DNA of 57,094 nt, taken from contig UQUN01000017.1 in assembly GCA_900544175.1 (NCBI GenBank), positions 1-57,094 on the forward strand. Direction: 5' to 3'. The position numbers and the translations under genes are program-made. Shown here piece after piece: positions 16,437-25,345 of the stretch. Under the pieces are notes generated by a model, which was given only the letters and a program-made list of their open reading frames with translations, had not been told where the DNA came from and ran no database searches. Positions within the stretch are counted from its first letter, which is position 1. Each line of letters starts with the position of its first letter. The stretch is from an uncultured Alistipes sp. GTDB lineage: Bacteria > Bacteroidota > Bacteroidia > Bacteroidales > UBA932.

Positions 16437-17132
16437 ATGGAAATTAAAAAATCCGAAAAGGCTAATCTTGAAAACAGAAAGCTGTTTTACAGAGAGTTGG
16501 GACTCATAATCGCTCTCGTAATCGTGCTCGCCGCTTTCGAGTGGAGTACGACAGAGAAGAGTGAGTCCGTTATACAGCAGGAAGTAGCCGTACCGGTCGA
16601 GGTCGAACAGATGCCTATTACAACTGAGACACCTCCCCCGCCGCCAGAGACACCCAAAGTACCCCTTCTGTCCGATATGATCGATGTCGTAAGCGATGAT
16701 ATCGTTGTTGACACTGACCTTTTCATCAGTCTTGAAGACGATGCAGACATGGGAGTGCAGATTATGGACTACGTAGCGGAAGTGGCAGAAGAGACAATCG
16801 AGGAGGCCCCGATTCCATTCGCCATCGTGGAGGAAAAACCCTCGTTCAACGGAGGTGACGCAAATGAGTTCACCAAATGGGTGTATTCTCATCTTGAGTA
16901 TCCGGATATAGCAAGGGAGAACGGCATTCAGGGCAGGGTGATCCTGCAGTTCACCATCAAATCTGACGGATCTGTAACCAATATCAGGGTACTCAGAGGC
17001 ATTGACCCGTCACTTGACCAGGCAGCCATCGACGTAATCAAGAAATCTCCGAAGTGGACGCCCGGTAAACAGAGGGACAAGGCAGTACCTGTCACTTACA
17101 ACTTCCCGATTGTATTTAAGCTCATGAACTAA
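16437..17132 (+). CDS. TonB-family energy transducer
   Basis: A 231-residue inner-membrane protein. A cytoplasmic stub is followed by one transmembrane helix (LGLIIALVIVLAAFEW, about residues 21-36), a periplasmic linker rich in Pro and acidic residues (TETPPPPPETPK), and a C-terminal TonB domain: KPSFNGGDANEFTKWVYSHLEYP, then GIQGRVILQFTIKSDGSVTNIRVLRGIDPSLDQAAIDVIKKSPKWTPGKQ. TonB passes energy from the inner membrane to outer-membrane receptors. No exbB/exbD or SusC-like receptor adjoins it, so it may be one of several TonB paralogues. A strong terminator follows. Confidence 0.9.
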   Translation: MEIKKSEKANLENRKLFYRELGLIIALVIVLAAFEWSTTEKSESVIQQEVAVPVEVEQMPITTETPPPPPETPKVPLLSDMIDVVSDDIVVDTDLFISLEDDADMGVQIMDYVAEVAEETIEEAPIPFAIVEEKPSFNGGDANEFTKWVYSHLEYPDIARENGIQGRVILQFTIKSDGSVTNIRVLRGIDPSLDQAAIDVIKKSPKWTPGKQRDKAVPVTYNFPIVFKLMN

Positions 17133-17151
17133 ATCAGTCCTAAGAAATTTC

Positions 17152-17189
17152 AATGAGGCTGCCCCTGAAAAGAGTCAGCCTCATTTTTT
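17152..17189 (+). terminator. Intrinsic terminator after the TonB gene
   Basis: A 10-bp perfect stem AATGAGGCTG (17152-17161) / CAGCCTCATT (17176-17185) with a 14-base loop, running into six Ts. The hflX ATG is only 8 bases beyond, so hflX is either transcribed by read-through or started very close to this hairpin. Confidence 0.85.
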
Positions 17190-17196
17190 ATTGAAT

Positions 17197-18381
17197 ATGA
17201 AAGAGTTGAAAGAAGAATTTGAAAGAACAATAGTGGTTTCCGTCATACCGCAGGGAACAGATGAGAGAAGGATAAGAGAGAATCTGGACGAACTTGAATT
17301 CCTCGCTGAGACAGCAGGAGCAAGAAGCGAGAAAAGATTCACACAAAAACTCGAGCAGGCGAACTCAAGAACGTATGTCGGAACAGGCAAGCTGGAAGAA
17401 ATAAAACAATACATCGAAAGCCACGAAATCAATCTTGTACTCTTCGACGATGAACTGACTCCGGCCCAACTGAGAAACCTTGAAAGGGAACTCAACTGCA
17501 GGATACTGGACAGAACGAACCTTATACTGGACATATTCGCGCAAAGAGCAAAGACCGCATACGCGAAAACACAGGTGGAACTCGCGCAGTACCAATATCT
17601 TCTTCCAAGACTTACAAGAATGTGGACACACCTTGAAAGACAACGCGGAGGTATTGGAATGCGAGGACCGGGAGAAAGCCAGATAGAGACGGACAGGAGA
17701 ATTATTCTCAGCAAGATAAGCCAGTTGAAGGAACAACTGAAGAAAATCGACAAACAGATGGCATCACAAAGGGGCAACAGAGGCTCATTGGTAAGAGTTT
17801 CTCTTGTAGGCTACACGAACGCCGGCAAAAGCACTCTAATGAATCTGCTTTCCAAAAGCGACGTCTTTGCTGAAAACAAACTGTTCGCGACACTTGATAC
17901 GACTGTCAGGAAGGTGGTCATTGACAATCTTCCTTTTCTCCTTTCTGACACGGTAGGTTTTATAAGAAAACTCCCTACCCAGCTCATCGAATCATTCAAA
18001 AGCACTCTTGACGAAGTAAGGGAAGCAGACATACTGCTGCATGTAGTAGACATATCGCACCCTGACTTCGAGGAGCAGATAAAAGCCGTAAATTCAACGC
18101 TTATGGAGATTGGTGCCAAAGACAAGCCAATATTCATGGTGTTCAACAAGATAGATGCCTACAAGCATATCGAGCAGTCAGAATATGACTTTGAAGAGGA
18201 AAAACCGGAAAACATACCGCTCGAAAGACTCCAGCAGATGTGGGTGGCAAAAGAGAACTCGGCCTGCATATTTATTTCCGCCAAAAACAAGACAAATATC
18301 GACTATCTGAGGAAAGACCTGTACAATATAGTCAGATCAGTCCATGAAGGCAGATATCCGTTCAACAACCTGCTGTACTGA
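17197..18381 (+). CDS. hflX: Ribosome-associated GTPase HflX
   Basis: A 394-residue GTPase that splits or rescues stalled ribosomes. The N-terminal HflX domain contains TYVGTGKLEEIKQYI and LFDDELTPAQLRNLE, then the linker signature GGIGMRGPGESQIETDRR. The G domain has G1 GYTNAGKSTLMN, G3 DTVGFIRKLP, and G4 NKID. The start is ATG 17197; a TTG two codons earlier also fits. The 3' end overlaps the convergent hydrolase gene by 20 bases. Confidence 0.95.
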   Translation: MKELKEEFERTIVVSVIPQGTDERRIRENLDELEFLAETAGARSEKRFTQKLEQANSRTYVGTGKLEEIKQYIESHEINLVLFDDELTPAQLRNLERELNCRILDRTNLILDIFAQRAKTAYAKTQVELAQYQYLLPRLTRMWTHLERQRGGIGMRGPGESQIETDRRIILSKISQLKEQLKKIDKQMASQRGNRGSLVRVSLVGYTNAGKSTLMNLLSKSDVFAENKLFATLDTTVRKVVIDNLPFLLSDTVGFIRKLPTQLIESFKSTLDEVREADILLHVVDISHPDFEEQIKAVNSTLMEIGAKDKPIFMVFNKIDAYKHIEQSEYDFEEEKPENIPLERLQQMWVAKENSACIFISAKNKTNIDYLRKDLYNIVRSVHEGRYPFNNLLY

Positions 18382-19165
18382 GAAAGTCGAGGATCCGGGA
18401 GGCAACGTCACCAGGCTCCTCTATAAAAGAGTTGTGTCCGGAAGAAGGCAGGACTGAATGCCGGCATGAGGGCAAGTCGGCAACAATCTTCTCGACAGTG
18501 GCCATAGGTATATAATGGTCAGAACCCCCATGTATGAACATTACAGGGACCTTAGTTGCAGAAAGTACTCCCACACTGCTTTCACGCGCCGCCATACCAC
18601 GCACCAACGCCGCTATACCGAGAGGATCGTGAGTCTCGCAAATCTCTATCGTCTCGGCTATCTTCTCATCGCACCTGCGCAAGCTTTCCCTGCTGTACAT
18701 GTTAGGAATCACCAACTGCGCCAGAGCCATAAGCTTGCCGTTCGTTATGAAATCTATCTCCTTAGCCCTGTCACGGGCAACCTCCGGAGCATCTGGATAC
18801 GGTGTTGAGTTCAGATTTACAAGAGCGGAGAGCCGATCAGGATAATCGGCAAGAAACCTCTGCCCGAGATAACCTCCCAGCGAGTGTCCGAGTATACAGG
18901 GCCTGTACACATTGAGTCTGTCGAGCAGGTCCAGCAGGACCTTTGCCCCGAAGTCCATGGTATTGATAAAAGGATCAGAGCCTGAAAGACCGGCCCCGGG
19001 AAGATCTATACAAATAATACGGGAAGAGTCAGGCAGATACGCCTTGAACTCTTCCCATATATACAAAGTTTCGAGATACCCGTGAAGAAGCACGAATACT
19101 TTGTCACCTTCTCCATTATCGGAAACGTGAACAGGAATACCGTTACAGGTGACAAAATACTCCAT
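18362..19165 (-). CDS. Alpha/beta-hydrolase
   Basis: A 267-residue alpha/beta-hydrolase fold protein. The oxyanion region is VLLHGYLETLYIWEEF, the nucleophile elbow GHSLGGYLGQRF, the catalytic Asp probably in FIHGGSDHYIP, and the catalytic His in SSGHNSFIEEP, so the triad is complete. No signal peptide, hence cytoplasmic. The substrate cannot be named; esterase or lyase-type hydrolases share this layout. It begins 3 bases after the frdB stop and may be carried on the frd transcript. Confidence 0.85.
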   Translation of the reverse strand: MEYFVTCNGIPVHVSDNGEGDKVFVLLHGYLETLYIWEEFKAYLPDSSRIICIDLPGAGLSGSDPFINTMDFGAKVLLDLLDRLNVYRPCILGHSLGGYLGQRFLADYPDRLSALVNLNSTPYPDAPEVARDRAKEIDFITNGKLMALAQLVIPNMYSRESLRRCDEKIAETIEICETHDPLGIAALVRGMAARESSVGVLSATKVPVMFIHGGSDHYIPMATVEKIVADLPSCRHSVLPSSGHNSFIEEPGDVASRILDFLSTAGC

Positions 19166-19168
19166 AAA

Positions 19169-19948
19169 CTAATCCTTGAGCTTAGCGCAGAGGAACTCAC
19201 GGTTGAGACGTGCAATGTGGCTGACGGTAATGCCTTTAGGACACTCGCTCTGGCATGCCTGAGTGTTGGTACATGCACCGAAACCAAGCTCATCCATTTT
19301 TGCAACCATAGCTTTTGCACGGCGTGCGGCTTCAGGGCGTCCCTGAGGCAAGAGTGCAAGAGAACTTACCCTTGCTGCCACGAAGAGCATTGCAGAGCCG
19401 TTCTTACAGGTTGCAACACATGCTCCGCAACCGACGCAAGCCGCTGCGTCCATACTCTCATCTGCCTTTTTCTTGGGAATGGGTATCGCATTCGCATCCT
19501 GAGCTGATCCTGCATTGATGGAAATGAACCCACCTGCCTGGAGAATCTTGTCAAAAGCTCCACGATTGACTACCAGGTCCTTGATGATAGGAAAACCGGC
19601 ACTTCTCCAAGGCTCGATGGTAATGGTGTCACCGTCCTTGAACTTGCGCATATGCAGCTGGCATGTAGTGATCTCGCTGTCAGGACCATGAGGATGGCCG
19701 TTGATGTACAGCGAACACATGCCGCAGATTCCTTCACGGCAGTCATGATCGAATGAAATAGGACCGGAATTCCTGCAACCCTTATTGACAGCAACAGGGT
19801 CATTGCCCTCACGTATCAACTGATCGTTGAGGATATCGAGCATCTCGAGAAACGAGGTATCAGGCGATATGTCCGACACCTTGTAGGTCTCAAAATGTCC
19901 TTTTGTCTTGGCGTTCTGCTGACGCCATACTTTCAAAGTAAAATTCAT
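19169..19948 (-). CDS. frdB: Fumarate reductase / succinate dehydrogenase iron-sulfur subunit
   Basis: A 259-residue iron-sulfur subunit that carries electrons between quinol and the flavoprotein. The [2Fe-2S] ligands lie in CREGICGMCSLYING with a later Cys in ITTCQLH. The C-terminal ferredoxin-like domain has CVGCGACVATCKNGSA and CTNTQACQSECPKGI for the [4Fe-4S] and [3Fe-4S] clusters. The sequence is of the type-B (Bacteroides, Wolinella-like) enzyme. It lies 14 bases downstream of frdA. In an anaerobe the physiological direction is likely fumarate reduction. Confidence 0.93.
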   Translation of the reverse strand: MNFTLKVWRQQNAKTKGHFETYKVSDISPDTSFLEMLDILNDQLIREGNDPVAVNKGCRNSGPISFDHDCREGICGMCSLYINGHPHGPDSEITTCQLHMRKFKDGDTITIEPWRSAGFPIIKDLVVNRGAFDKILQAGGFISINAGSAQDANAIPIPKKKADESMDAAACVGCGACVATCKNGSAMLFVAARVSSLALLPQGRPEAARRAKAMVAKMDELGFGACTNTQACQSECPKGITVSHIARLNREFLCAKLKD

Positions 19949-19962
19949 AATAATACCCCTCC

Positions 19963-21909
19963 TTAGTCTTTATAGTTACGTGTTGAAGGCTTAACAAACT
20001 CAAATATAAGGTCTTCCTTATGGAATATAGGCTCCTTGCCCTCACCTGCATACTCCCATGCGCTGACATACTGATAATGTTCGTCATCACGAAGAGTCTC
20101 ACCGTCCTGTGTCTGCATCTCCACACGGAAGTGACCACCGCAAGACTCGTTGCGGTTCAGGGCATCACGGGCCATCAGTTCACCGATTTCGAAGAAGTCC
20201 GCTACACGGAGAGCCTTCTCGAGTTCCTGATTGAACTCCTCGTTGGTACCGGGAACATAAACGTCCTTCATGTACTGCTCACGGAGTTCGTGTATCTCCT
20301 TGATTGCCTCCTCAAGACCCTTCTTGTCACGGGCCATGCCGACTTTCTCCCACATGATGTTGCCGAGTTTCTTATGATAGTAGTCGACAGTCTGGGTGCC
20401 CTTGTTGTTGAGGAAGTAATTGATACGCTCCTTGACAGCCTTCTCGGCTTCGTCAAACTCAGGAGTATTGGTATTTACCTTGGGCTCCTGGATCTTATGA
20501 GAAAGATAATCTCCTATAGTGTAAGGCAGGATGAAATACCCGTCGGCAAGACCCTGCATGAGGGCGGAAGCGCCGAGACGGTTGCCGCCGTGGTCGGAGA
20601 AGTTGGCCTCACCGATAGCGTACAGACCAGGAATGGTGGTCTGAAGGTTATAGTCAACCCATATACCGCCCATGGTATAGTGGATAGCCGGATATATCAT
20701 CATCGGCTCCTCATAGGGATTGACACCGGTTATCTTCTCGTACATCTGGAAGAGGTTGCCATAACGGGCAGTAATGGTCTCCTTGCCAAGTCTTTCAATA
20801 GCCGAGGAGAAGTCGAGGAATACTGCAAGACCTGTTTCGTTTACTCCGTATCCCGCATCGCATCTCTCTTTGGCTGCCCTGGAAGCGACGTCACGGGGAA
20901 CGAGATTACCGAAAGCCGGATAGCGACGCTCCAGATAGTAGTCGCGATCCTGCTCGGGAATCTGCGAACCCTTAATCTGTTTTTCACGCAACTTCTTTAC
21001 ATCCTCCATCTTCTTCGGAACCCAGATACGTCCGTCGTTACGGAGCGACTCACTCATAAGAGTCAGCTTGGACTGCTGGTCACCATGAACAGGGATACAT
21101 GTAGGGTGAATCTGGGCAAAGCAGGGATTTGCGAAATAAGCACCTTTCTTGTAGCAGTGCCATGCGGCAGAACCGTTGGAATTCATGGCATTGGTAGAAA
21201 GGAAATATGTGTTGCCGTAACCGCCGGAAGCAAGTACGACAGCATGCGCTCCGAAACGCTCGATCTCTCCGGTTACAAGGTTACGGGTAATTATACCGCG
21301 TGCCTCACCGTTGATTACAACGAGTTCAAGCATCTCATGACGGGGATAAGACTTCACAGTACCCTTGGCTATCTGACGGTTCAGGGAAGCATAGGCTCCG
21401 AGAAGCAGCTGCTGTCCGGTTTGGCCGCGGGCATAGAACGTTCGGCTGACCTGAGCACCGCCGAAAGAGCGGTTGTCGAGCAGTCCGCCATAATCTCTCG
21501 CGAAAGGAACACCCTGTGCTACGCACTGGTCGATAATCAGATTGCTGACCTCAGCAAGCCTGTACACATTGGCCTCCCTGCTACGGTAGTCGCCACCTTT
21601 GATGGTATCGTAGAAGAGACGGTACACGGAGTCGTTGTCGTTCTGATAGTTCTTGGCAGCATTGATACCTCCCTGCGCTGCGATAGAGTGGGCACGACGG
21701 GGAGAATCGCTGATGCAGAAAATCTTGACATTATAACCGAGTTCTCCGAGAGTTGCTGCTGCCGAGGCTCCGCCAAGACCGGTACCGATTACGATAATGT
21801 CCAGCTTTCTTTTATTGGCAGGGCTGACAACACGGATAGCGGCTTTATGCTTAGTCCATTTTTCAGCCAAAGGACCTTCGGGTACTTTGGAAATTAACTT
21901 ATCCTCCAT
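19963..21909 (-). CDS. frdA: Fumarate reductase / succinate dehydrogenase flavoprotein subunit
   Basis: A 648-residue flavoprotein. It begins with a short extension, then the FAD-binding IVIGTGLGGASAAATLGE. RRAHSIAAQGGINA holds the His expected to bind FAD covalently. Substrate-site segments include HPTCIPVHGDQQSKL, TMGGIWVDYNLQTTIPGLYAIGEANFSDHGGNRLGASALMQ and the C-terminal NESCGGHFRVE. It forms the catalytic unit with FrdB. In Bacteroidales the di-haem cytochrome b gene (frdC) normally comes just before frdA; here that place is taken by the 3' end of a glycosyltransferase gene, so the membrane anchor must be elsewhere. A plausible promoter lies at 21938-21970. Confidence 0.94.
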   Translation of the reverse strand: MEDKLISKVPEGPLAEKWTKHKAAIRVVSPANKRKLDIIVIGTGLGGASAAATLGELGYNVKIFCISDSPRRAHSIAAQGGINAAKNYQNDNDSVYRLFYDTIKGGDYRSREANVYRLAEVSNLIIDQCVAQGVPFARDYGGLLDNRSFGGAQVSRTFYARGQTGQQLLLGAYASLNRQIAKGTVKSYPRHEMLELVVINGEARGIITRNLVTGEIERFGAHAVVLASGGYGNTYFLSTNAMNSNGSAAWHCYKKGAYFANPCFAQIHPTCIPVHGDQQSKLTLMSESLRNDGRIWVPKKMEDVKKLREKQIKGSQIPEQDRDYYLERRYPAFGNLVPRDVASRAAKERCDAGYGVNETGLAVFLDFSSAIERLGKETITARYGNLFQMYEKITGVNPYEEPMMIYPAIHYTMGGIWVDYNLQTTIPGLYAIGEANFSDHGGNRLGASALMQGLADGYFILPYTIGDYLSHKIQEPKVNTNTPEFDEAEKAVKERINYFLNNKGTQTVDYYHKKLGNIMWEKVGMARDKKGLEEAIKEIHELREQYMKDVYVPGTNEEFNQELEKALRVADFFEIGELMARDALNRNESCGGHFRVEMQTQDGETLRDDEHYQYVSAWEYAGEGKEPIFHKEDLIFEFVKPSTRNYKD

Positions 21910-21937
21910 AATGTATCAATAGAATTAAAATTTGGTG

Positions 21938-21970
21938 CAATGTTACTTACTTTTCAGCACTTTTGCAAAA
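21938..21970 (-). promoter_or_regulatory. Candidate frdAB promoter
   Basis: On the minus strand TTTTG (21966-21970) and TAACATTG (21938-21945) are 20 bases apart; the -7 box differs from TAnnTTTG in one position. The presence of its own promoter fits frdAB being transcribed without a frdC. Confidence 0.5.
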
Positions 21971-21973
21971 CTT

Positions 21974-22789
21974 TCATTTCTTACCGCTCAACCTCCAGGC
22001 TCTAATATCCATAGGAACCCTCCGGGGGTCCTTGAAAAGATAGTGGAAAACAAAGTATATTTTTATTGCAATATACTGATATTTGGAAAAATACTTATTA
22101 TAAAAAATCCTTGCGGAACGTTGGACCACTACCTCGCGCTCCAGATCCGACCATCTCCCGGAACTGCTTCCACCGCCATAATGAAATATGGTCGACGACA
22201 GGCTACGGACAGATATTCCCAAAGTATGGAGACTGTAGAACAGATCCAGATCCTCGGCATACATAAAATAGTCTTCCGACCACTTCCCTACCCTGTCGAA
22301 CACCTCACGGGACATGATAACCGACGCACCTTTATACCAGATTCTCGCCTTTTTCCTGCATACATACCAGTAAAACATGTCCCGGAGTACCGGAACAGGC
22401 TTAGGTCTGTTCTCCACAGAACCATCGCGGTTTACAAGAGGATTGACAAAAACCGTACACGGATATCCGAGAGCCGTCCTGTAATCCCCGTCCATCCCTT
22501 CCCCTATCTCCGTATCAGGATTGAGAAAATGCAGGATCCTTCCGGCAGCAGCTGCAGCGGCTATATTATTGGCTTTTGCAAAACCCATATTGGAATCCAG
22601 TTCAATAAATACAAACCGCGGATTGCTCCTGAAAGCAGAGCAACGGGAAACCGAATCATCAGAAGATGCATTGTCAGCAACGATTACCTCATAATCCAGA
22701 CTCAGAAACCTATCGATACTGCACAGACAATTGAAGAGCAGCTCACCGGTATTGTAGTTGACTATTATTATCGAGACTTCCCTTGTCAT
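21974..22789 (-). CDS. Glycosyltransferase family 2 (rhamnosyltransferase-like)
   Basis: A 271-residue GT2 enzyme: VSIIIVNYNTGELL at the N-terminus, VIVADNASSDDSV for nucleotide binding, NMGFAKANNIAA, FLNPDTEIG as the DxD-like metal motif, and DYFMYAEDLDLFYSLHTLG as the acceptor/catalytic-base segment. This is the WbbL/rhamnosyltransferase type. It transfers a sugar to a growing polysaccharide or lipid-linked glycan at the cytoplasmic face. Its ATG overlaps the stop of the flippase gene, so it belongs to the ruvB-GT4-flippase-GT2 operon. Donor and acceptor cannot be read from sequence. Confidence 0.88.
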   Translation of the reverse strand: MTREVSIIIVNYNTGELLFNCLCSIDRFLSLDYEVIVADNASSDDSVSRCSAFRSNPRFVFIELDSNMGFAKANNIAAAAAAGRILHFLNPDTEIGEGMDGDYRTALGYPCTVFVNPLVNRDGSVENRPKPVPVLRDMFYWYVCRKKARIWYKGASVIMSREVFDRVGKWSEDYFMYAEDLDLFYSLHTLGISVRSLSSTIFHYGGGSSSGRWSDLEREVVVQRSARIFYNKYFSKYQYIAIKIYFVFHYLFKDPRRVPMDIRAWRLSGKK

Positions 22790-24243
22790 TTCCCAAATAC
22801 TCTTCCTATCAGACGGTACAGTTCATTTTTGATATCCCTGTACTCGTCACTTTTATAAACGAGCTCATATGCCGGAATGACTATCAGGACCCCGGCGCAG
22901 ATCTGAAGTATGAGTAAAATCCAACAAGGCATACTCAAAAGATTCATAAGATTGACAATCAAGGCCATGACTATTGACACACATAATGAAGGAAGGATAT
23001 CCCCAAACTGGCGGCCCATAGAATAATGAATCACTTTAGATACGCACAATGCATGTGCAATATACAATATGAACGATACGCCTACCATACTCCACAGGAG
23101 AGCCTCGACACTGAAAAGTATTCCGAAAACTACCGGAACCAGTCCCAGAACAGTTTTCAGTATCTCCAGGAACAACGTTATGTCGGAACGTCCGTCTGCG
23201 TTGATGACATTGGCACTGCACATCATCAAAGGCAGGAAAAGACCTGAAAAACACATGATCCTGAGATAGTCCACTGCTGGAAGCCACTGATCTCCGAAAA
23301 CGGTAAGCACAAATGGACCTGCGACGGCCCATAGTCCGAAAACCGCTGTAAAAGATATCAGTACAGTTGTTCTAAGCACTTTTCTATAAACGTTTACCTG
23401 TCTTTCCATATCATCCTGTATGGATGACAGAACAGGATAACTTACCTTCTGCATCACTGAACTGACATTTGAAGTGACCATATTCTTGACCTTGTCGGCC
23501 CGTGAATACTGGCCGAGAACAGAAGATGAATACATCCTGCCTATAATGACAGAGTACATCTCACTCCAGAGCGTACTGATTATGGATGTGACAAGAAGCC
23601 GTCCTCCGAAAGAGAACATATCACTGAAACTTTTCCTGGAAAAACACAGACCGGGATGCCATTTCGATACAGACCACAGCAGAACAGTATTTACAGCCGG
23701 CTTTACAACCTGCAGTACCACCAGACTCCAGACTCCGGCTCCTGAAAAGGCCGCAGCTACAGCAGCTACAGACGCCGTGACTGATGAAGCCAGAGATATC
23801 CATGCCTGGGTCCTGAAGTCTATCCTACGTACTAAAATAACCTTCTGTACTATACCAAATGCATTGATAACAAGAGATATTCCCAATATTCTGACAATTG
23901 GTACAAGTATCTCATTACTGAAAAAACCGGCAATTAGAGGAGCACATAGGAACAATACTGCATATAACAGACAGCTTACTGCCAGATTGAAGTAAAATAC
24001 CGTATCGAAATCAGCCTTTACGGCATCTTTCTTCCTCGTAAGAGCACCGGTAAACCCACTGTCCACTAAAGATGTAGACAATGTCATAAAAATGGCAGTC
24101 ATGCCTATTATACCGAAATCGGAAGGAGAGAGAATCCTGGCCAGGATAATATTTGCTACAGCCGTGATTCCGAGACCCAGCACATTGTCGGCAAATCCCC
24201 AGCCGATCCCCTTAGCAGTTTTTGTCTTAAGATCCTCAGCCAT
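22786..24243 (-). CDS. Polysaccharide flippase (Wzx-like, MOP superfamily)
   Basis: A 485-residue integral membrane protein with about 12-14 hydrophobic helices, starting MAEDLKTKTAKGIGWGFADN, then ARILSPSDFGIIGMTAIF, the pattern of the polysaccharide transporter (Polysacc_synt_3-type) branch. Such proteins flip undecaprenyl-linked glycans across the inner membrane. It overlaps both neighbours by a few bases, so export and the two glycosyltransferases are translationally coupled. No Wzy polymerase or chain-length regulator is in the window, so this is a small glycan module rather than a whole capsule locus. Confidence 0.88.
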   Translation of the reverse strand: MAEDLKTKTAKGIGWGFADNVLGLGITAVANIILARILSPSDFGIIGMTAIFMTLSTSLVDSGFTGALTRKKDAVKADFDTVFYFNLAVSCLLYAVLFLCAPLIAGFFSNEILVPIVRILGISLVINAFGIVQKVILVRRIDFRTQAWISLASSVTASVAAVAAAFSGAGVWSLVVLQVVKPAVNTVLLWSVSKWHPGLCFSRKSFSDMFSFGGRLLVTSIISTLWSEMYSVIIGRMYSSSVLGQYSRADKVKNMVTSNVSSVMQKVSYPVLSSIQDDMERQVNVYRKVLRTTVLISFTAVFGLWAVAGPFVLTVFGDQWLPAVDYLRIMCFSGLFLPLMMCSANVINADGRSDITLFLEILKTVLGLVPVVFGILFSVEALLWSMVGVSFILYIAHALCVSKVIHYSMGRQFGDILPSLCVSIVMALIVNLMNLLSMPCWILLILQICAGVLIVIPAYELVYKSDEYRDIKNELYRLIGRVFGK

Positions 24244-25345
24244 TGTTCACCTCTGAATATATCCTGACCATCGAGGCCACATTGTCTTTCCAATTGTAAA
24301 ACCTGCATACCCTGTCACGTCCCGATGCGCCCATTTTATCCCTTAAAGACGGATCATCCATAAATCGCTGTATAGCTTCCGCCGCTGCCTCAGGACTACG
24401 TCTTGGAACCACAAAACCTGTAACCCCGTCCTCTACCACTTCCGTAAAACCGTCGGCATCCGAGACCACCACAGGACACCCGCAGGCCATGGCTTCCACA
24501 GCCACTACACCGAAACTTTCACTGTCCGAAAGGGACACAGCCACCGAAAAAGCATTATAATACTCCGGAAGCCGGTCATTACGAACTCTGCCTACAAACT
24601 TGACACGACCACTTATACCAAGCTCCGAGGCCAATCTCTCATATTCCTCCCTGCAAGGACCGTCCCCCACTATAACCAATGACATGTCCAGTCGAGGATT
24701 ACGTCCAATCACTATGTTGAACGCCTGGATAAGTACATCTATACCGTATTTGGGAGAAAGGGTCTTCACATTGCCGACTATAAAAGAGTCCTTACAACGT
24801 TCCACAGCACCGGTTCTCCTGAATAAATGCGTATCTACTCCGAAAGGCGTTACAGCTATCGGCTTACTTGTGTAGAGAGATGTACGCCTTGCCATCACAT
24901 GACTGGTGGAAAGTATTCTGTCGGCCCTGCGGAAAATGAACTTTACGGATTCACGGTTGACAAGCGACTTCTTGGGAAACTCATACACGTCGCTTCCCCA
25001 TACTGAGATGATGAAAGGATGGAAGCCGGTCAAAGCCGCTATAAGGCCGAAACTTGTGGCATAATGCGCATGAAGTATATCCGGTCGTTCCGATGCGATT
25101 ACTGACTTGAGACTGCCGACTGCCTTCCGGTGTCTTGCGATCATAGATAGCGCACGGCCGGGGCCTCTGCCCTGTTTGTACGTAAACAAGTCAAATACAT
25201 AAAGCCTTATGCCATGCTTCTCAAAAAAGGCGTCAGAGGACGGATAGATGGAATACAGCACTATATCCACCCCTGAATCCTTGAGAGACACGGCCCATCT
25301 CCTGGTATGTACGCTACGGGCATCAGCGACCATCAAGACTTTCAT
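24236..25345 (-). CDS. Glycosyltransferase family 4 (GT-B fold)
   Basis: A 369-residue GT-B enzyme. The N-terminal acceptor domain opens MKVLMVADARSVHTRRWAVSL; ILHAHYATSFGLIAALTG and FIISVWGSDVYEFPKKS are typical of group 1 transferases. The donor domain has VTPFGVDTHLFRR, IVGDGPCREEYERLA, and the E-x7-E-type segment SDSESFGVVAVEAMACGCPVVVSDADGFTEVVEDGVTGFVV. Transfers a nucleotide sugar with retention of configuration. The ATG overlaps the ruvB stop (ATGA). Confidence 0.9.
   Translation of the reverse strand: MKVLMVADARSVHTRRWAVSLKDSGVDIVLYSIYPSSDAFFEKHGIRLYVFDLFTYKQGRGPGRALSMIARHRKAVGSLKSVIASERPDILHAHYATSFGLIAALTGFHPFIISVWGSDVYEFPKKSLVNRESVKFIFRRADRILSTSHVMARRTSLYTSKPIAVTPFGVDTHLFRRTGAVERCKDSFIVGNVKTLSPKYGIDVLIQAFNIVIGRNPRLDMSLVIVGDGPCREEYERLASELGISGRVKFVGRVRNDRLPEYYNAFSVAVSLSDSESFGVVAVEAMACGCPVVVSDADGFTEVVEDGVTGFVVPRRSPEAAAEAIQRFMDDPSLRDKMGASGRDRVCRFYNWKDNVASMVRIYSEVNNG

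Noticed and set aside
20020..21897. A 625-residue open frame on the plus strand opposite frdA
   Set aside because: It is exactly antisense to a well-conserved flavoprotein, has no family resemblance, and is explained by codon bias in frdA.
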